Below, piece after piece: positions 33,234 to 43,531 of a DNA stretch of 64,000 bases (position 1 is its first letter; every line of letters begins with the position of its first letter). The notes under the pieces were generated by a model. The model made no database searches. It was given only the letters and a program-made list of their open reading frames with translations, and was not told where the DNA came from. The translations under genes and the position numbers were made by a program. The DNA comes from Xanthomonas vasicola (lineage in GTDB: Bacteria; Pseudomonadota; Gammaproteobacteria; Xanthomonadales; Xanthomonadaceae), in the NCBI RefSeq assembly GCF_000772705.2, contig NZ_JSBW02000086.1, positions 110,959-174,958 on the forward strand, given 5' to 3'.

Positions 33234-36023
33234 TTAGAAATCCTGCCACTGGCTGTCGTTACCGGCCGTGCCAGACGACTTGCTTGCGGGGTGGCGCAGC
33301 GGTGTCGCCACGTGCTTGCCGCCGGCGGGCGCGGGCTTGGAGGTGGCTACTGCACGCACTGCTGGTTTGGCAGTCGATGCAGCCAACACGGGTTTGATCG
33401 CATGGCTGAGCTTGAAGACTGCAACCGCTTCGGTCAGCTGGCCAGCCTGTTCTTCCATCGCACGCGCGGCAGCGGTGGCTTCTTCCACCAGCGCAGCATT
33501 CTGCTGGGTGGCTTCATCCATCTGCGTCACGGTGAGGTTGACCTGCTCGATACCGGATGACTGCTCCTGCGAGGCAGCAGAAATCTCGCCCATGATGTCG
33601 GTCACGCGTTGCACGCTGGCCACGATCTCGCTCATGGTGGTGCCGGCCTGATGCACCAGCGACGAGCCTTGCGCCACCTTGCCCACAGAATCGTCGATCA
33701 GGTGCTTGATCTCTTTTGCGGCACCGGCCGAGCGCTGCGCCAAGGTGCGGACTTCCGATGCGACCACGGCAAACCCGCGGCCTTGTTCGCCGGCACGCGC
33801 CGCTTCCACGGCTGCATTCAAGGCCAGGATATTGGTCTGGAACGCGATGCCGTCGATGACAGAGATGATTTCGGCAATCTTCTTGGACGAGGACTCGATG
33901 CCGGACATGGTGGTCACCACCTGTGCCACGACCGAACCGCCGTGCGATGCCACGTCGGCCGCGCCGATGGCCAGCTGATTTGCCTGGCGCGCGTGCTCGG
34001 CATTTTGTTTGACAGTGGAGGTGAGTTCCTCCATCGACGCTGCGGTTTCTTCCAGATTGGCTGCTTGTTGTTCGGTGCGCTGGGAGAGATCGTTGTTGCC
34101 CGCAGCGATCTCGCTGGCGGCTGATCTGATTTGCGTAGCCGATGTCTGGATGCCGGAGACAATCCCGGTGAGCTGCGCCACGGTGGCATTGGCATCGTCG
34201 CGCATGCGGGCGAACACACCCTGGAAGTCGCCATCCATGCGCACGGTGAGGTCTCCCTCAGCCAAGGCGCTGAGCAGGCTGGAAATCCGTTCCAGGCTCA
34301 GCGAGGTGGTTTCCAGCAAGCCGTTGAGCTGACGGCCGAATTCCAGATAGAACCCATGCTTGTCTTCCAATGCCAGGCGTTGGCCGAAGTCGCCCATCAA
34401 GGCGGACTGCACCAATTCGGCCACTTCCTGCTGAGTGCTGACTTCGGCGCTGACATTGCGCCACAACAGCATGCTGCCGCTACGGCGGCCATCGGGGGCA
34501 TACAGCGGGGTCATCGTCAGATCCAGCGTCACCGGCCCGAAGCGGTAGCGCTCCGTTGAGGTGGACTGCAACTGGCGCAGACGTTGCGACCGCGCGGTGC
34601 CTTCACTGTCGTTACCGAACACGTATTCCACCGGCTTGCCGACCACCGCATCGGCACTGAAGCCGGTCTGGCCCTTGGCATGGAAGGCGGGCTCGCCCTG
34701 CTTGAACGAGGTGTGCAGCGCTTCGGTGATGAACACGGCGTTGTGCTGTTCGTCGGCCAGCAACACTTCCATTTCCGAATGTTCCAGCGCAGTGCGGATG
34801 CGCAGGTTTTCGCTGGCAACCTGCGCGTCGCGCTCGATGCGCTCGCGCAGATCGGTCTGCATGCGTTGCATGGCGCCCATCAGGCGGCCCACTTCGTCCT
34901 GGCGCTGCACCGTGATTTGGTTGTCGAGCTTGCCCGAGGCGATCGCATCGGCCACGTGCGCGGCGGCCTCCAGCGGCTGCACCACCTGGCGACGCAGCAG
35001 CGCGAACAACGCGACGCTGAGCACCAGCGCCGAGCCCAGGCCGACGGCAAGAATGGTCCACAGCAAGCGATGCGCCTGCTGCATGATCGTGGCATACGGC
35101 ACCACCACGCCGAGGGCGAAGCGCTCCTGCGCCTTGCCGATTTGCAGTGGCACATACGCGCTGACTGCACCATCTGCATCGGGGGTGAAATTCAGTGCAT
35201 CCTTGCCGGCCTTGATCGCCTCCAGCATGGTGCGGTGGCGGGCATCGGTGACCTGCTTGCCGATGCGCGCGGTGTCGTGCGAGGCCAGCACCACGCCCGC
35301 GGGCGACAGCAGTTCGACATAACCGTCTTGCATCGGGCGCAGGGCGCCCAGGCGCTGCTGCAATGCAGCCAGTGCCACGTCCACGGTCACCGCGCCCAGA
35401 TACTTGCCGTCCTGCAGGATCGGCGTGGACAAGGTGGTCATCAGCACGGTCTTGCCGCCGATCTTGTAATTGTAGGGTTCGGCCACGGTCTGCCGCAGCA
35501 GGGCGCGCGGTTTCAGATTCCAGTCGCCCAGGCCGGGGGTCTCGTAGTCGGTGAGTGGCTCGCGTACCAGGGTCTGGTCGCTGCGTCCCCAGTAGGTCAT
35601 GAAGCGGCCGGTGGCATCGTGGCCCTTGGCATTGGCGAAAGCGCTGTCTTTGCCGTCGAAGGCTTGTGGCTCCCACAACGTACCCATGCCCACCCACTCG
35701 GGGTGATCCTGCAACTGGTCATGCACCATGGCCGCAGCACTGTCGCGGCTGATGCCGCCATTGGCGCGTTGCACCAGCAATGTCGTGGCCACGGATTGAC
35801 CGGTGGTCAGCGCCTGGCCAAGGTCGCTGCCGATCTGCTCGGCCTGGTAGCGCGCGGCATTTTGCATCGTGGCCTGTGCAGAGCTGCTCAACGCGCGGCT
35901 GCTTTGCCAATAGGTAATGGCCGCGGTCAAACCGAAGCACAGCGACGCAATGACCGCGGTACCGAACATCAGGCGGTACGCCAAGCGTCCGCTGAAACGT
36001 GAGTATTTGGAGAGCGAAGTCAT
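33234..36023 (-). CDS. Methyl-accepting chemotaxis protein with dCache sensor and PAS, QWQDF tail
   Basis: The largest receptor here, 929 residues. TM1 (about 20-40) is followed by a dCache_1-type double-PAS periplasmic sensor of about 285 residues ([24 protein letters not shown]..., [20 protein letters not shown]..., [26 protein letters not shown]), TM2 near 330-350, HAMP, a PAS module ([20 protein letters not shown]...), signalling domain with tip at 722-759, and QWQDF. The family often binds amino acids or other small metabolites; the ligand cannot be read here. No FliA box was found directly upstream; only a decayed MCP lies 60 bases before it. Confidence 0.93.
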   Translation of the reverse strand: MTSLSKYSRFSGRLAYRLMFGTAVIASLCFGLTAAITYWQSSRALSSSAQATMQNAARYQAEQIGSDLGQALTTGQSVATTLLVQRANGGISRDSAAAMVHDQLQDHPEWVGMGTLWEPQAFDGKDSAFANAKGHDATGRFMTYWGRSDQTLVREPLTDYETPGLGDWNLKPRALLRQTVAEPYNYKIGGKTVLMTTLSTPILQDGKYLGAVTVDVALAALQQRLGALRPMQDGYVELLSPAGVVLASHDTARIGKQVTDARHRTMLEAIKAGKDALNFTPDADGAVSAYVPLQIGKAQERFALGVVVPYATIMQQAHRLLWTILAVGLGSALVLSVALFALLRRQVVQPLEAAAHVADAIASGKLDNQITVQRQDEVGRLMGAMQRMQTDLRERIERDAQVASENLRIRTALEHSEMEVLLADEQHNAVFITEALHTSFKQGEPAFHAKGQTGFSADAVVGKPVEYVFGNDSEGTARSQRLRQLQSTSTERYRFGPVTLDLTMTPLYAPDGRRSGSMLLWRNVSAEVSTQQEVAELVQSALMGDFGQRLALEDKHGFYLEFGRQLNGLLETTSLSLERISSLLSALAEGDLTVRMDGDFQGVFARMRDDANATVAQLTGIVSGIQTSATQIRSAASEIAAGNNDLSQRTEQQAANLEETAASMEELTSTVKQNAEHARQANQLAIGAADVASHGGSVVAQVVTTMSGIESSSKKIAEIISVIDGIAFQTNILALNAAVEAARAGEQGRGFAVVASEVRTLAQRSAGAAKEIKHLIDDSVGKVAQGSSLVHQAGTTMSEIVASVQRVTDIMGEISAASQEQSSGIEQVNLTVTQMDEATQQNAALVEEATAAARAMEEQAGQLTEAVAVFKLSHAIKPVLAASTAKPAVRAVATSKPAPAGGKHVATPLRHPASKSSGTAGNDSQWQDF

Positions 36024-36083
36024 AGGTGTGGTCAGACGGGGAGGAGACGAGAGAAGGGAGCCCGCCGAAGCGGGGACGTACGA

Positions 36084-36795
36084 TCAGTAAGCGGCCAGCG
36101 CAAGCCGCGCCGGTGGGCGTGCATGGCCGAACGGGTTGGACGTAGCGGCAACGACCCGGAAGCTCGACACCGCTTCATCCAGTTGCTGCGCCTGCTGCTG
36201 CATGGCATTGGCCGCCGCGGCGCCGATCGCCAATTGGTTGGCTTGGCGCGCGCTTTCAGCGTTCTGCTTGACGGTGGAAGTGAGCTCTTCCATCGATGCC
36301 GCAGTTTCTTCCAGATCGGCGGCCTGCTGTTCGGTGCGCTGCGAGAGGTCGTTGTTGCCGGCGGCGATTTCGCTGGCCGAACCGGTGATGGAACTGGCGG
36401 CCTGCTGGATGCGCCCGACGATGCCGGCCAGCTGGGTGGCCGTGGCGTTGGCGTCGTCGCGCATGCGCGCGAACACACCCTTGTAGTGGCCGTCCAGGCG
36501 CGCAGTGAGGTCGCCTTCGGCCAGCGACGCCAGCAGCTCGGACAGCTTGCCCAGGTTGCGGTCGCTGACGTCCATCATCGCGTTGAGGTCGTTGATCATG
36601 CGCGCCGAATCGTGCTTGAAGCGCGCTGCATCGCCACGCTGGCTGAAATCGCCGTTGGCTGCAGCTTGCGCCAGGCGCTTGATCTCGGTGTTGATCGCCA
36701 GCAGGCTGGCCTTGGCTGCGTCCATCGCTTCATGCAACCTTGCGCTTGAGCGGCACGTTGGCCAGCGTTTTTGCAATCGTGGTCTTCAGCGTCAT
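36084..36795 (-). pseudogene. MCP relic with sensor deleted and signalling tip deleted
   Basis: Starting at an ATG (36793-36795) the minus strand encodes MTLKTTIAKTLANVPLKRK, a plausible MCP N-terminus, then jumps out of frame into [23 protein letters not shown], a post-HAMP segment, so the sensor, TM2 and HAMP are gone. The later frame is open for 230 codons and keeps the first methylation helix, but joins ANQLAIGAA directly to AMQQQAQQLDEAV, removing about 165 residues including the whole tip and second methylation helix. It ends ARLALAAY without pentapeptide. Two deletions make it non-functional as a receptor, though a soluble 230-residue fragment could still be made. Confidence 0.85.
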
Positions 36796-37338
36796 GGCAG
36801 ATATCCAGCAAAGGAATATGACGGGGGATAAGTCGAATAGCGACCCGGCCCCGAAAATGTTGAGCCGCACGCGACGCTTAGGTGCGGACGCTTTGCGGCG
36901 GTGTGATACTGGGATGTTGTGGTTGCTGCGCAGTGCGTTAGCGCGTTGATACGGCGGTTTTGCGCGCGCGTCGCAGTTGCAGCGCGCTGGTCAGGGCATG
37001 ACGTCGCGCCAGGTAGTGCGTGGATGGCAAAACACGGCGTATCGGCTTTGGACGCTGGCAACGGCGGCACAGACAATGCGGGGCGGGCTTGAAGTCGCTT
37101 ACCCCGTGACGGTGTCGCCAGTCTGTATGCGTGGTGCGCTCAACATCTCTGTGCATGCGTGGCACATGTTGCATGGAGCGGCAGCACCCAGCGCCCAGTA
37201 TCCTAGGCCCGGCGGCAGCGCAGGCATTTTGTTAGCCGCTTCACATGGCGAAGGCTGTGGTGGTCAGCATGGAGCAAATCGCGCTTGCGTCGATGCTATC
37301 CGTTGCTGCGTGGCAACGTCGGCGTTGCCCGCATTCGC
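36796..37338. other. Intergenic, nothing recognised
   Basis: About 540 bases between the MCP relic and the solo sensor gene. No convincing gene, promoter box or repeat was seen. Confidence 0.5.
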
Positions 37339-37878
37339 TCAGTTGCGCTTGGCACCGCTGACGGTGACGCTGGCAACCGACTGCTGCAGGTCGTGCAGTT
37401 CGTTCCACAAGATGTCGCGGGTATCGCCGCTCTGGCCAAGCGACAGGGCTTGTGCGTACTGCAGGTCGCCCTCGTGCAGGGCGCGATTGGCCTGGCGGTG
37501 CTGTGCCAGATACTTGCCTAGCTGCTGCTGCACCAAGGCGAACTTGTGCGCCTGTTCGCCTTGCGGAGCGGTGGCCTGGAAGTAGCCGGCATGCCGGGCG
37601 ATCCGCTGGCGCAGGCTGCCCAGACGCTCGTCATAGGCTTCGATACGCGCCGCGTCGTGGCTGGCGGCAAGCTGTGCACGTTGGTCATCGCGTAGCTGTG
37701 CCAGATCCAACGCCAGCGACTGCAATGCCGTGACCGGCACATTGTCCAGAAGCACCGAGACCGGCGCGGCCGGCGCGGCGAAGGAGGGCGGCAATGACAC
37801 GCCCGCAGCCAGCAACGCAACAGCGAACACGGAGCCCAGCACGGTGCGGGCGGAGCGGTTGGACTTGGCGGTGTGCAT
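37339..37878 (-). CDS. Secreted or membrane-anchored solo four-helix-bundle protein, chemoreceptor-sensor-like
   Basis: A 179-residue protein. One N-terminal hydrophobic segment (about 13-36) is followed by a helical domain whose pattern matches the 4HB_MCP sensor: LALDLAQLRDDQRAQLAA..., YDERLGSLRQRI, ALVQQQLGKYLAQHRQANRALHEGD and LSLGQSGDTRDILWNELHDLQQ. It lacks TM2, HAMP and signalling domain. The start MHTAKSNRSA was chosen because the hydrophobic segment follows; the longer frame would include the FliA promoter (37928-37954). It may be a free binding domain that competes with or assists receptors, or a receptor that has lost its cytoplasmic part but kept promoter and frame. Confidence 0.75.
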   Translation of the reverse strand: MHTAKSNRSARTVLGSVFAVALLAAGVSLPPSFAAPAAPVSVLLDNVPVTALQSLALDLAQLRDDQRAQLAASHDAARIEAYDERLGSLRQRIARHAGYFQATAPQGEQAHKFALVQQQLGKYLAQHRQANRALHEGDLQYAQALSLGQSGDTRDILWNELHDLQQSVASVTVSGAKRN

Positions 37879-37927
37879 GCAGACTTCCTTCGATCTAGCG
37901 TGGGCAATGCGGCCCTCAGTGATTCCT

Positions 37928-37954
37928 GTATCGGCCGCAAAAGCCTGTGCTTGA
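37928..37954 (-). promoter_or_regulatory. FliA promoter of the solo sensor-like gene
   Basis: On the minus strand TCAAG-N14-GCCGATAC, 50 bases upstream of the ATG at 37878. Confidence 0.72.
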
Positions 37955-38120
37955 TCACCTTTCGACCAACGGCGCGCTTGCCCCGACGCTGCAGTGACTC
38001 CCTCTCCCCGCGGGACAAGGTGGCGCAGCGCCGGATGAGGGTATGCGCGCCGCTTCATGCGCCCAACCGCACGCTGTCGACAACCCCCAGCGAAAACACC
38101 TCAGCACAGCGTATTTCACA

Positions 38121-38151
38121 AACAAAAAGCCCCGACATCGCTGTCGGGGCT
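38121..38151 (-). terminator. Intrinsic terminator of the MCP at 38200
   Basis: A perfect 10-bp stem (38128-38137 with 38142-38151) and a T run on the minus strand, 49 bases past the stop. A homologous hairpin follows the next MCP (40696-40721). Confidence 0.85.
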
Positions 38152-38199
38152 TGGGGCGCACTCGCCACTGAACCGGCCGGCCGTGCAACTGCTATGCGC

Positions 38200-40461
38200 T
38201 TAGAACTCCTGCCAGCTCGAATCGCCGTTGCCGGCTGCGGCAACCACCGGGCGGGGCACTGTGGTGACGTTGGCGTTGGGTTTTGCGATCGCCCGTGTCG
38301 CCGCGCTTGCCGGCTTGGCGGTGGCCAGGCGCAGCGGAGCCGAGCGGGTAACCGCAGGCGACACGGCGGCGATCTGCTGCACCTTGAAGATCGATACCGC
38401 ATCGGACAGCTGACCGGCTTGCTCTTCCATCGCACGTGCTGCGGCGGTGGCTTCTTCCACCAGCGCAGCGTTCTGCTGGGTGGCTTCGTCCATCTGTGTC
38501 ACGGTGAGGTTGACCTGCTCGATCCCGGCAGACTGTTCCTGCGAAGCGGCAGAAATCTCGCCCATGATGTCGGTGACGCGCTGCACGCTGGCGACGACAT
38601 CGGCCATGGTCTTGCCGGCCTGATCCACCAGTAACGAACCTTGCGCGACCTTGCCCACCGAGTCATCGATCAACTGCTTGATTTCCTTGGCTGCGCCGGC
38701 CGAGCGTTGCGCGAGCGTGCGCACTTCGCTGGCCACCACCGCAAATCCGCGGCCTTGGTCGCCGGCACGCGCCGCTTCCACAGCGGCATTCAACGCCAGG
38801 ATATTGGTCTGGAAGGCAATGCCGTCGATGACACTGATGATATCGGCGATCTTCTTCGACGAGACCTCGATGTCGGCCATGGTCGCCACCACTTTGCCGA
38901 CCACATCGCCGCCTTGCGACGCGACAGCGGCGGCGCCAATGGCGAGTTGGTTGGCCTGGCGCGCGCCTTCGGCGTTCTGGCGAACGGTGGAGGTAAGTTC
39001 CTCCATCGAGGCGGCGGTTTCTTCCAGATTGGCCGCCTGCTGTTCGGTGCGCTGCGACAAATCGTTATTGCCGGCGGCGATCTCGCTGGCCGCGGTATTG
39101 ATCGACAAGGTGGCGTGCTGGATGCGCGCGACAATGCCGGACAGCTGTTCGGTGGTGGCATTGGCATCGTCGCGCATCTGCGCGAACACGCCGTTGAACT
39201 GGCCATGCATGCGCTCGGTGAGATCGCCTGCGGCAATGGCCTGCAACACCTTGGACAGCGCACTCAGATTGCCGTCGGCGGTGGCCATCAGTCGGTTGAG
39301 GCTCTCCACCATGGCCAGGAAATCATGCTGGAAACGCGCAGTGTCGCCACGCACGCTGAAGTCGCCATTGGCGGCGGCCTGGGCCAGCAGTTTGATCTCG
39401 CTGTTCATCGCCGTCAGGTTGGACTTGACGGTGTCCATGGTATTGCTCAGCACGGCTTCTTCGCCCGGCAGGCGGTCCATGTCCTGGCTCAGATCGCCAA
39501 TGGCGTAGCGCGACATGATCTGCGCAAGTTTCATCTTGACCGCGATATGCGCGCCGACCAGGTTGTTGGTATCGCGCACCATGCTGCCGTATTCGCCCGG
39601 GAACGCATCCTGGTCCATGCGGAAGCTGATCTTGCCGCTGTCGTGCTGGCGCGCCATCTCCTGCTGCGCGGCGGCAACGGCCTTGAGCTGCTCCTGCATG
39701 CCCCGCATGCTGGTCAACAACTGGCCGGGTTCATCGCCCGGCTGCGCGCCGATCGGGTTATCCAGATTGCCGTGGGCGATTGCATCGGCCACCTGTGTGG
39801 CTTGCTGCAGCGGAAGCACCAGGCTGCGGGAAATCAGCCACGCCAACGCGGCGGCCAGGCCGGCCGCGAGCAGACCGAAGGCGATCAATGCACGGTTTGC
39901 CAGCGCAACGCTGCTGAGGATGGTGTCGGCACCGGCGGCATTCTGTTGATTCTGCAATTCCACCGCGGCGGCAATCGCCCTGGAGCGACGCTCAAGCAAT
40001 GGCTGCGCCTGGCCGCTGAGCAGCCGCTTTGCGCCTTCCAGGTCGCCAGCGCGCACCAGGTCGAGCAGGCGGCCGTTGGTGGCGCGTGCAGCGGTGAGGC
40101 TGTCTTCGATGGCCTGCCGTGCGCGCATGCCGTCGCTGTTGGTTGGTAGTTGTTTCAACGCCGCCCACAGCTGCGCGTAATGTGCGCGATTGGCCTTGAG
40201 TTGCGCATCGACCGCAGGCAGCTGCTGTGGAGTCGCCAACATAAAGTCGCGCAGGTAGCGCTCGCCGAGCATGTTGCTCTCGCGCATTTGATTGAGCAGC
40301 GCCGCCTTGCGGTTATTGACTTCGACGATGATTGCGACCTGTTGTTTGACGGTCTTGAACTGGTACAGCGCCAGAGTGGTGGAGCCGGCAAGTAAAACGA
40401 TCAGCAACGCGAAAGCGAACGCCAGGCGTCGCCCGACGGTCATGGAATGCAGGAATTTCAT
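38200..40461 (-). CDS. Methyl-accepting chemotaxis protein, 4HB-like sensor, SWQEF tail
   Basis: A 753-residue receptor with TM1 about 13-33, helical periplasmic sensor ([31 protein letters not shown]...), TM2 near 190-212, HAMP, HAMP-like repeats, tip at 544-581 and SWQEF. In the tip region it reads AGDQGRGF instead of the AGEQGRGF of the other receptors, a change shared only with the MCP at 40766, with which it is almost identical over the last 780 bases of the signalling domain. The start [10 protein letters not shown] was chosen over an upstream in-frame start because TM1 follows. Only a degenerate FliA-like box is seen upstream, near 40503-40528. Confidence 0.92.
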   Translation of the reverse strand: MKFLHSMTVGRRLAFAFALLIVLLAGSTTLALYQFKTVKQQVAIIVEVNNRKAALLNQMRESNMLGERYLRDFMLATPQQLPAVDAQLKANRAHYAQLWAALKQLPTNSDGMRARQAIEDSLTAARATNGRLLDLVRAGDLEGAKRLLSGQAQPLLERRSRAIAAAVELQNQQNAAGADTILSSVALANRALIAFGLLAAGLAAALAWLISRSLVLPLQQATQVADAIAHGNLDNPIGAQPGDEPGQLLTSMRGMQEQLKAVAAAQQEMARQHDSGKISFRMDQDAFPGEYGSMVRDTNNLVGAHIAVKMKLAQIMSRYAIGDLSQDMDRLPGEEAVLSNTMDTVKSNLTAMNSEIKLLAQAAANGDFSVRGDTARFQHDFLAMVESLNRLMATADGNLSALSKVLQAIAAGDLTERMHGQFNGVFAQMRDDANATTEQLSGIVARIQHATLSINTAASEIAAGNNDLSQRTEQQAANLEETAASMEELTSTVRQNAEGARQANQLAIGAAAVASQGGDVVGKVVATMADIEVSSKKIADIISVIDGIAFQTNILALNAAVEAARAGDQGRGFAVVASEVRTLAQRSAGAAKEIKQLIDDSVGKVAQGSLLVDQAGKTMADVVASVQRVTDIMGEISAASQEQSAGIEQVNLTVTQMDEATQQNAALVEEATAAARAMEEQAGQLSDAVSIFKVQQIAAVSPAVTRSAPLRLATAKPASAATRAIAKPNANVTTVPRPVVAAAGNGDSSWQEF

Positions 40462-40765
40462 GGTGTTTCTCAGAGGGGAGGGTGGAGAGAGATACACCGG
40501 TAGCGTTCTCTAGCTGGATTTCTGAAGCCGCATGCTGCAGTGCAGCATGCTTGCATTCATGGTTCTCTGTCGGGCAGCGCAAGCCGTGGCTGGGCGACGC
40601 ATCGCGCAGGCATGCTGGCTGCGATGCGATGCCTGGTCTGATGGATGCGCGGATGCTTGTGTTCAAGTGCTGATAAGACGCCATGCGCAAACAAGAAGCC
40701 CCGACATCGCTGCCGGGGCTTGAACGTATTGCTGCCGTGACGGCGGCTCTACACAGACGCTGCGG
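40462..40765. other. Intergenic with one weak promoter-like box and a terminator
   Basis: About 300 bases. It holds a degenerate FliA-like sequence near 40503-40528 (TCAG-N14-AACGCTAC on the minus strand) and the hairpin at 40696-40721; otherwise nothing is recognised. Confidence 0.4.
40696..40721 (-). terminator. Hairpin terminator of the MCP at 40766
   Basis: An 8-bp stem (40696-40703 with 40714-40721), homologous to the terminator at 38121-38151 but with one base changed in the stem and the T run interrupted. Confidence 0.6.
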
Positions 40766-43045
40766 TCACAACTCGTGCCAGCTCGAATCGCCATTGGCTG
40801 CTGCGGCCACCACCGGGCGCGGCGCTGCAGTCGGCTTGGCCTTGGCGTCGACAACAGCCCGTGTAGGTGGGCGTTTGGCATTAGTCGGTTTAGTAACGCC
40901 GGGCTCGGCAGTGGCCAGGCGCGGTGGAGTAGGGCGCTTGGCCGCAGGCGCCACCGCGGCGGTTTGTTGGAACTTAAAGATCGATACAGCATCGGACAGC
41001 TGACCGGCTTGCTCTTCCATCGCACGTGCTGCGGCGGTGGCTTCTTCCACCAGCGCAGCGTTCTGCTGGGTGGCTTCGTCCATCTGTGTCACGGTGAGGT
41101 TGACCTGCTCGATCCCGGCAGACTGTTCCTGCGAAGCGGCAGAAATCTCGCCCATGATGTCGGTAACGCGCTGCACGCTGGCGACGACATCGGCCATGGT
41201 CTTGCCGGCCTGATCCACCAGTAACGAACCTTGCGCGACCTTGCCCACCGAGTCATTGATCAGCTGCTTGATTTCCTTGGCTGCGCCGGCCGAGCGTTGC
41301 GCGAGCGTGCGTACTTCGCTGGCCACCACCGCAAATCCGCGGCCTTGGTCGCCGGCACGCGCCGCTTCCACAGCGGCATTCAACGCCAGGATATTGGTCT
41401 GGAAGGCAATGCCGTCGATGACACTGATGATATCGGCGATCTTCTTCGACGAGACCTCGATGTCGGCCATGGTCGCCACCACTTTGCCGACCACATCGCC
41501 GCCTTGCGACGCGACAGCGGCGGCGCCAATGGCGAGTTGGTTGGCCTGGCGCGCGCCTTCGGCGTTCTGGCGCACGGTGGAGGTAAGTTGCTCCATCGAG
41601 GCGGCGGTTTCTTCCAGATTGACCGCTTGCTGTTCGGTGCGCTGCGACAAATCGTTATTGCCGGCGGCGATCTCGCTGGCCGCGGTATTGATCGAGAAGG
41701 TGGCGTGCTGGATGCGTCCGACAATGCCGGACAGCTGTTCGGTGGTGGCATTGGCATCGTCGCGCATCGTGGCGAATACGCCGCGGAAGTCTCCGTGCAT
41801 GCGTGCGGTCAGGTCGCCGGCGGCGATGGATTGCAAGAGTTTGGACAAGGCGTTGAGGTTGCCATCGGCGGTGGCCATCAATTGGTTGAGGCTCTGGACC
41901 ATTGTGCGGAAGTCGTACTGGAAGCGGTCGGCCTCGCCACGCACGCTGAAGTCGCCCGCGGCGGCGGCGTCGGCGAGATGCTTGATCTCGCGGTTCATCG
42001 CGGTCAGGTTCTGCTTGACCTTGTCCATGGTCTCGCTGAGCACGGCCTTTTCGCCAGGCAGCCGATCCATGTCCTCGGAGAGATCGCCGATGGCGTAGCG
42101 GCCCATGATCTGCGCAAGGCGCAGCGTGACCGCGATATGCGAGGCGACCAGTGCATTGCTGTCGCGGACCATGCGGCCGTAATCGCCCGGGAAGGCACCT
42201 TCTTCCATGCGGTAGCTGGTCTGACCGGCATCATGGCGCTTGGCCATTTCGGTTTGTGCGGTGATGACCGCCTGCAACTGGCTCTGCATCTTGTGCATGC
42301 TGACCAGCAGCACGCCAGCCTCGTCCTTGGTCTGGGTATCGATCGGGTTGTCGAGCTTGCCTCCCGCGATGGCATCGGCGACAACGATCGCGGCACCGAA
42401 CCGCTTCAACAGCCGGCCACGGATCAGGACCGCCAGGGCGATCGCGGCCACGATCACGAACAGACTGCCGAGCATGATGGCCCACTTGCTTTCCGCGCGT
42501 ACACTGACCAATTGCGCGCTGCGCTTGGTGAGCAGTTCCTGCTCTTCGGCGATGTAATCGGCAAGCATCTTGCGGATCGTGGTCATTGCCGCGCGGTCAC
42601 GGGCCTCGGCAAACAGGCTCGCGATTTTTTCCTTGTCGTTGGTGCTTTCGCGGACTGCGATGATTTCTTTCTCAACCTCGATGAGTTGTTTGAACGATTT
42701 CCCCAACTGTTCCAGACGCGCCTGCTGGCTGGGGTTGTCGGCGGTGAGCTTCACGGCTTCGTCGAACTTTTTCTCGAAAGTCTCCCGGCTGGGTTCGAAC
42801 GACTGGATATGCGATTTGTCACCCGAAAGCAGATAGCCACGTGAGCCTGTTTCGATATTGAGTGCGTTGATCTGCATCGCTTCGCCGGTCGCCAGAACCT
42901 TGAAGCTATGGTCATTCTTGTCGGTAGCGTTATTGATTGTCGATAGGCTGCTGAGGTTGATCGCGCCGATGACCAGCATCACCAGCACGATGGCAGCGAA
43001 GCTCAGTGCGAGCAGGGCGGAAAGGCTTAAATTTCTAAGCTTCAT
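40766..43045 (-). CDS. Methyl-accepting chemotaxis protein with CHASE3-type sensor, variant SWHEL tail
   Basis: A 759-residue receptor. TM1 is at about 11-31, the sensor has the CHASE3-like block [27 protein letters not shown]2 is near 188-208, followed by HAMP, HAMP-like repeats and the tip at 542-579 (AGDQGRGF). The tether is the longest Pro/Lys-rich one of the set and ends SSWHEL: the pentapeptide has lost its terminal phenylalanine and the residue before the glutamate is changed, which should weaken CheR/CheB docking (inference from the family). The signalling half matches the MCP at 38200 almost base for base. The start [10 protein letters not shown] was chosen because TM1 follows. No clear promoter was found. 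Confidence 0.92.
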   Translation of the reverse strand: MKLRNLSLSALLALSFAAIVLVMLVIGAINLSSLSTINNATDKNDHSFKVLATGEAMQINALNIETGSRGYLLSGDKSHIQSFEPSRETFEKKFDEAVKLTADNPSQQARLEQLGKSFKQLIEVEKEIIAVRESTNDKEKIASLFAEARDRAAMTTIRKMLADYIAEEQELLTKRSAQLVSVRAESKWAIMLGSLFVIVAAIALAVLIRGRLLKRFGAAIVVADAIAGGKLDNPIDTQTKDEAGVLLVSMHKMQSQLQAVITAQTEMAKRHDAGQTSYRMEEGAFPGDYGRMVRDSNALVASHIAVTLRLAQIMGRYAIGDLSEDMDRLPGEKAVLSETMDKVKQNLTAMNREIKHLADAAAAGDFSVRGEADRFQYDFRTMVQSLNQLMATADGNLNALSKLLQSIAAGDLTARMHGDFRGVFATMRDDANATTEQLSGIVGRIQHATFSINTAASEIAAGNNDLSQRTEQQAVNLEETAASMEQLTSTVRQNAEGARQANQLAIGAAAVASQGGDVVGKVVATMADIEVSSKKIADIISVIDGIAFQTNILALNAAVEAARAGDQGRGFAVVASEVRTLAQRSAGAAKEIKQLINDSVGKVAQGSLLVDQAGKTMADVVASVQRVTDIMGEISAASQEQSAGIEQVNLTVTQMDEATQQNAALVEEATAAARAMEEQAGQLSDAVSIFKFQQTAAVAPAAKRPTPPRLATAEPGVTKPTNAKRPPTRAVVDAKAKPTAAPRPVVAAAANGDSSWHEL

Positions 43046-43313
43046 TGTGGAGTTCCTATGACTGTGAGAGTTCGATGCGCATACATGGCGCATCTGCGTC
43101 ATCTCCCAGGCCTCACTGCGAATGATGGCAAGGTGCTTCTGCGTCGATGCGGTTTGACTGATGCCGTCAAAAAGTAGAGGTCTTCATACGGTGAAGTGGT
43201 GCTTGATCGCTGTCTGTGTTGGTGCGTGCTTCAATCTTCATTGAGATTGATGCGCGAAAATCCCATGGCACATATAGCGGCATCGCGGTGATTTTCTTGA
43301 ATACTGCGACGCG

Positions 43314-43398
43314 CTACTTTTCTGTCCCGGCATGCTCGATCTTGAACAGCGCCACCGTATGGGTGACCGACGTTGGAGCGTTGCAAAAACGAATTCAT
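43314..43398 (-). pseudogene. MCP ghost: first dozen codons joined to the last codons
   Basis: An ATG at 43396-43398 begins MNSFLQRSNVGH, matching the first residues of several MCPs here ([11 protein letters not shown]). A few bases later, in another frame, TVALFKIEHAGTEK and a stop (43314-43316) match the AVALFK-type end of the signalling domain. Everything between has been deleted, so the whole remnant is about 85 bases. Confidence 0.65.
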
Positions 43399-43468
43399 TG
43401 AATGCCATCTGGGGTTCTGTCCGCTTTGGTCGGCAGCGCGACGTCGTAGCCAAGCTAACCCATAAATG

Positions 43469-43501
43469 CACATGCCCCGGCAGGTGTCGCCGGGGCATGT
43501 G
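43469..43501 (-). terminator. Hairpin after cheA
   Basis: A perfect 13-bp GC-rich stem (43469-43481 with 43489-43501) with a 7-base loop, 31 bases past the cheA stop; no T run. The rest of 43046-43531 holds only the MCP ghost. Confidence 0.6.
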
Positions 43502-43531
43502 AGTGGATCTTGCAGCAGGAGAGGATCTTGT

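Noticed and set aside
12900..41700. Repeated blocks of identical DNA in the MCP array, considered as CRISPR-like or transposon repeats
   Set aside because: They are the conserved signalling domains of paralogous genes.
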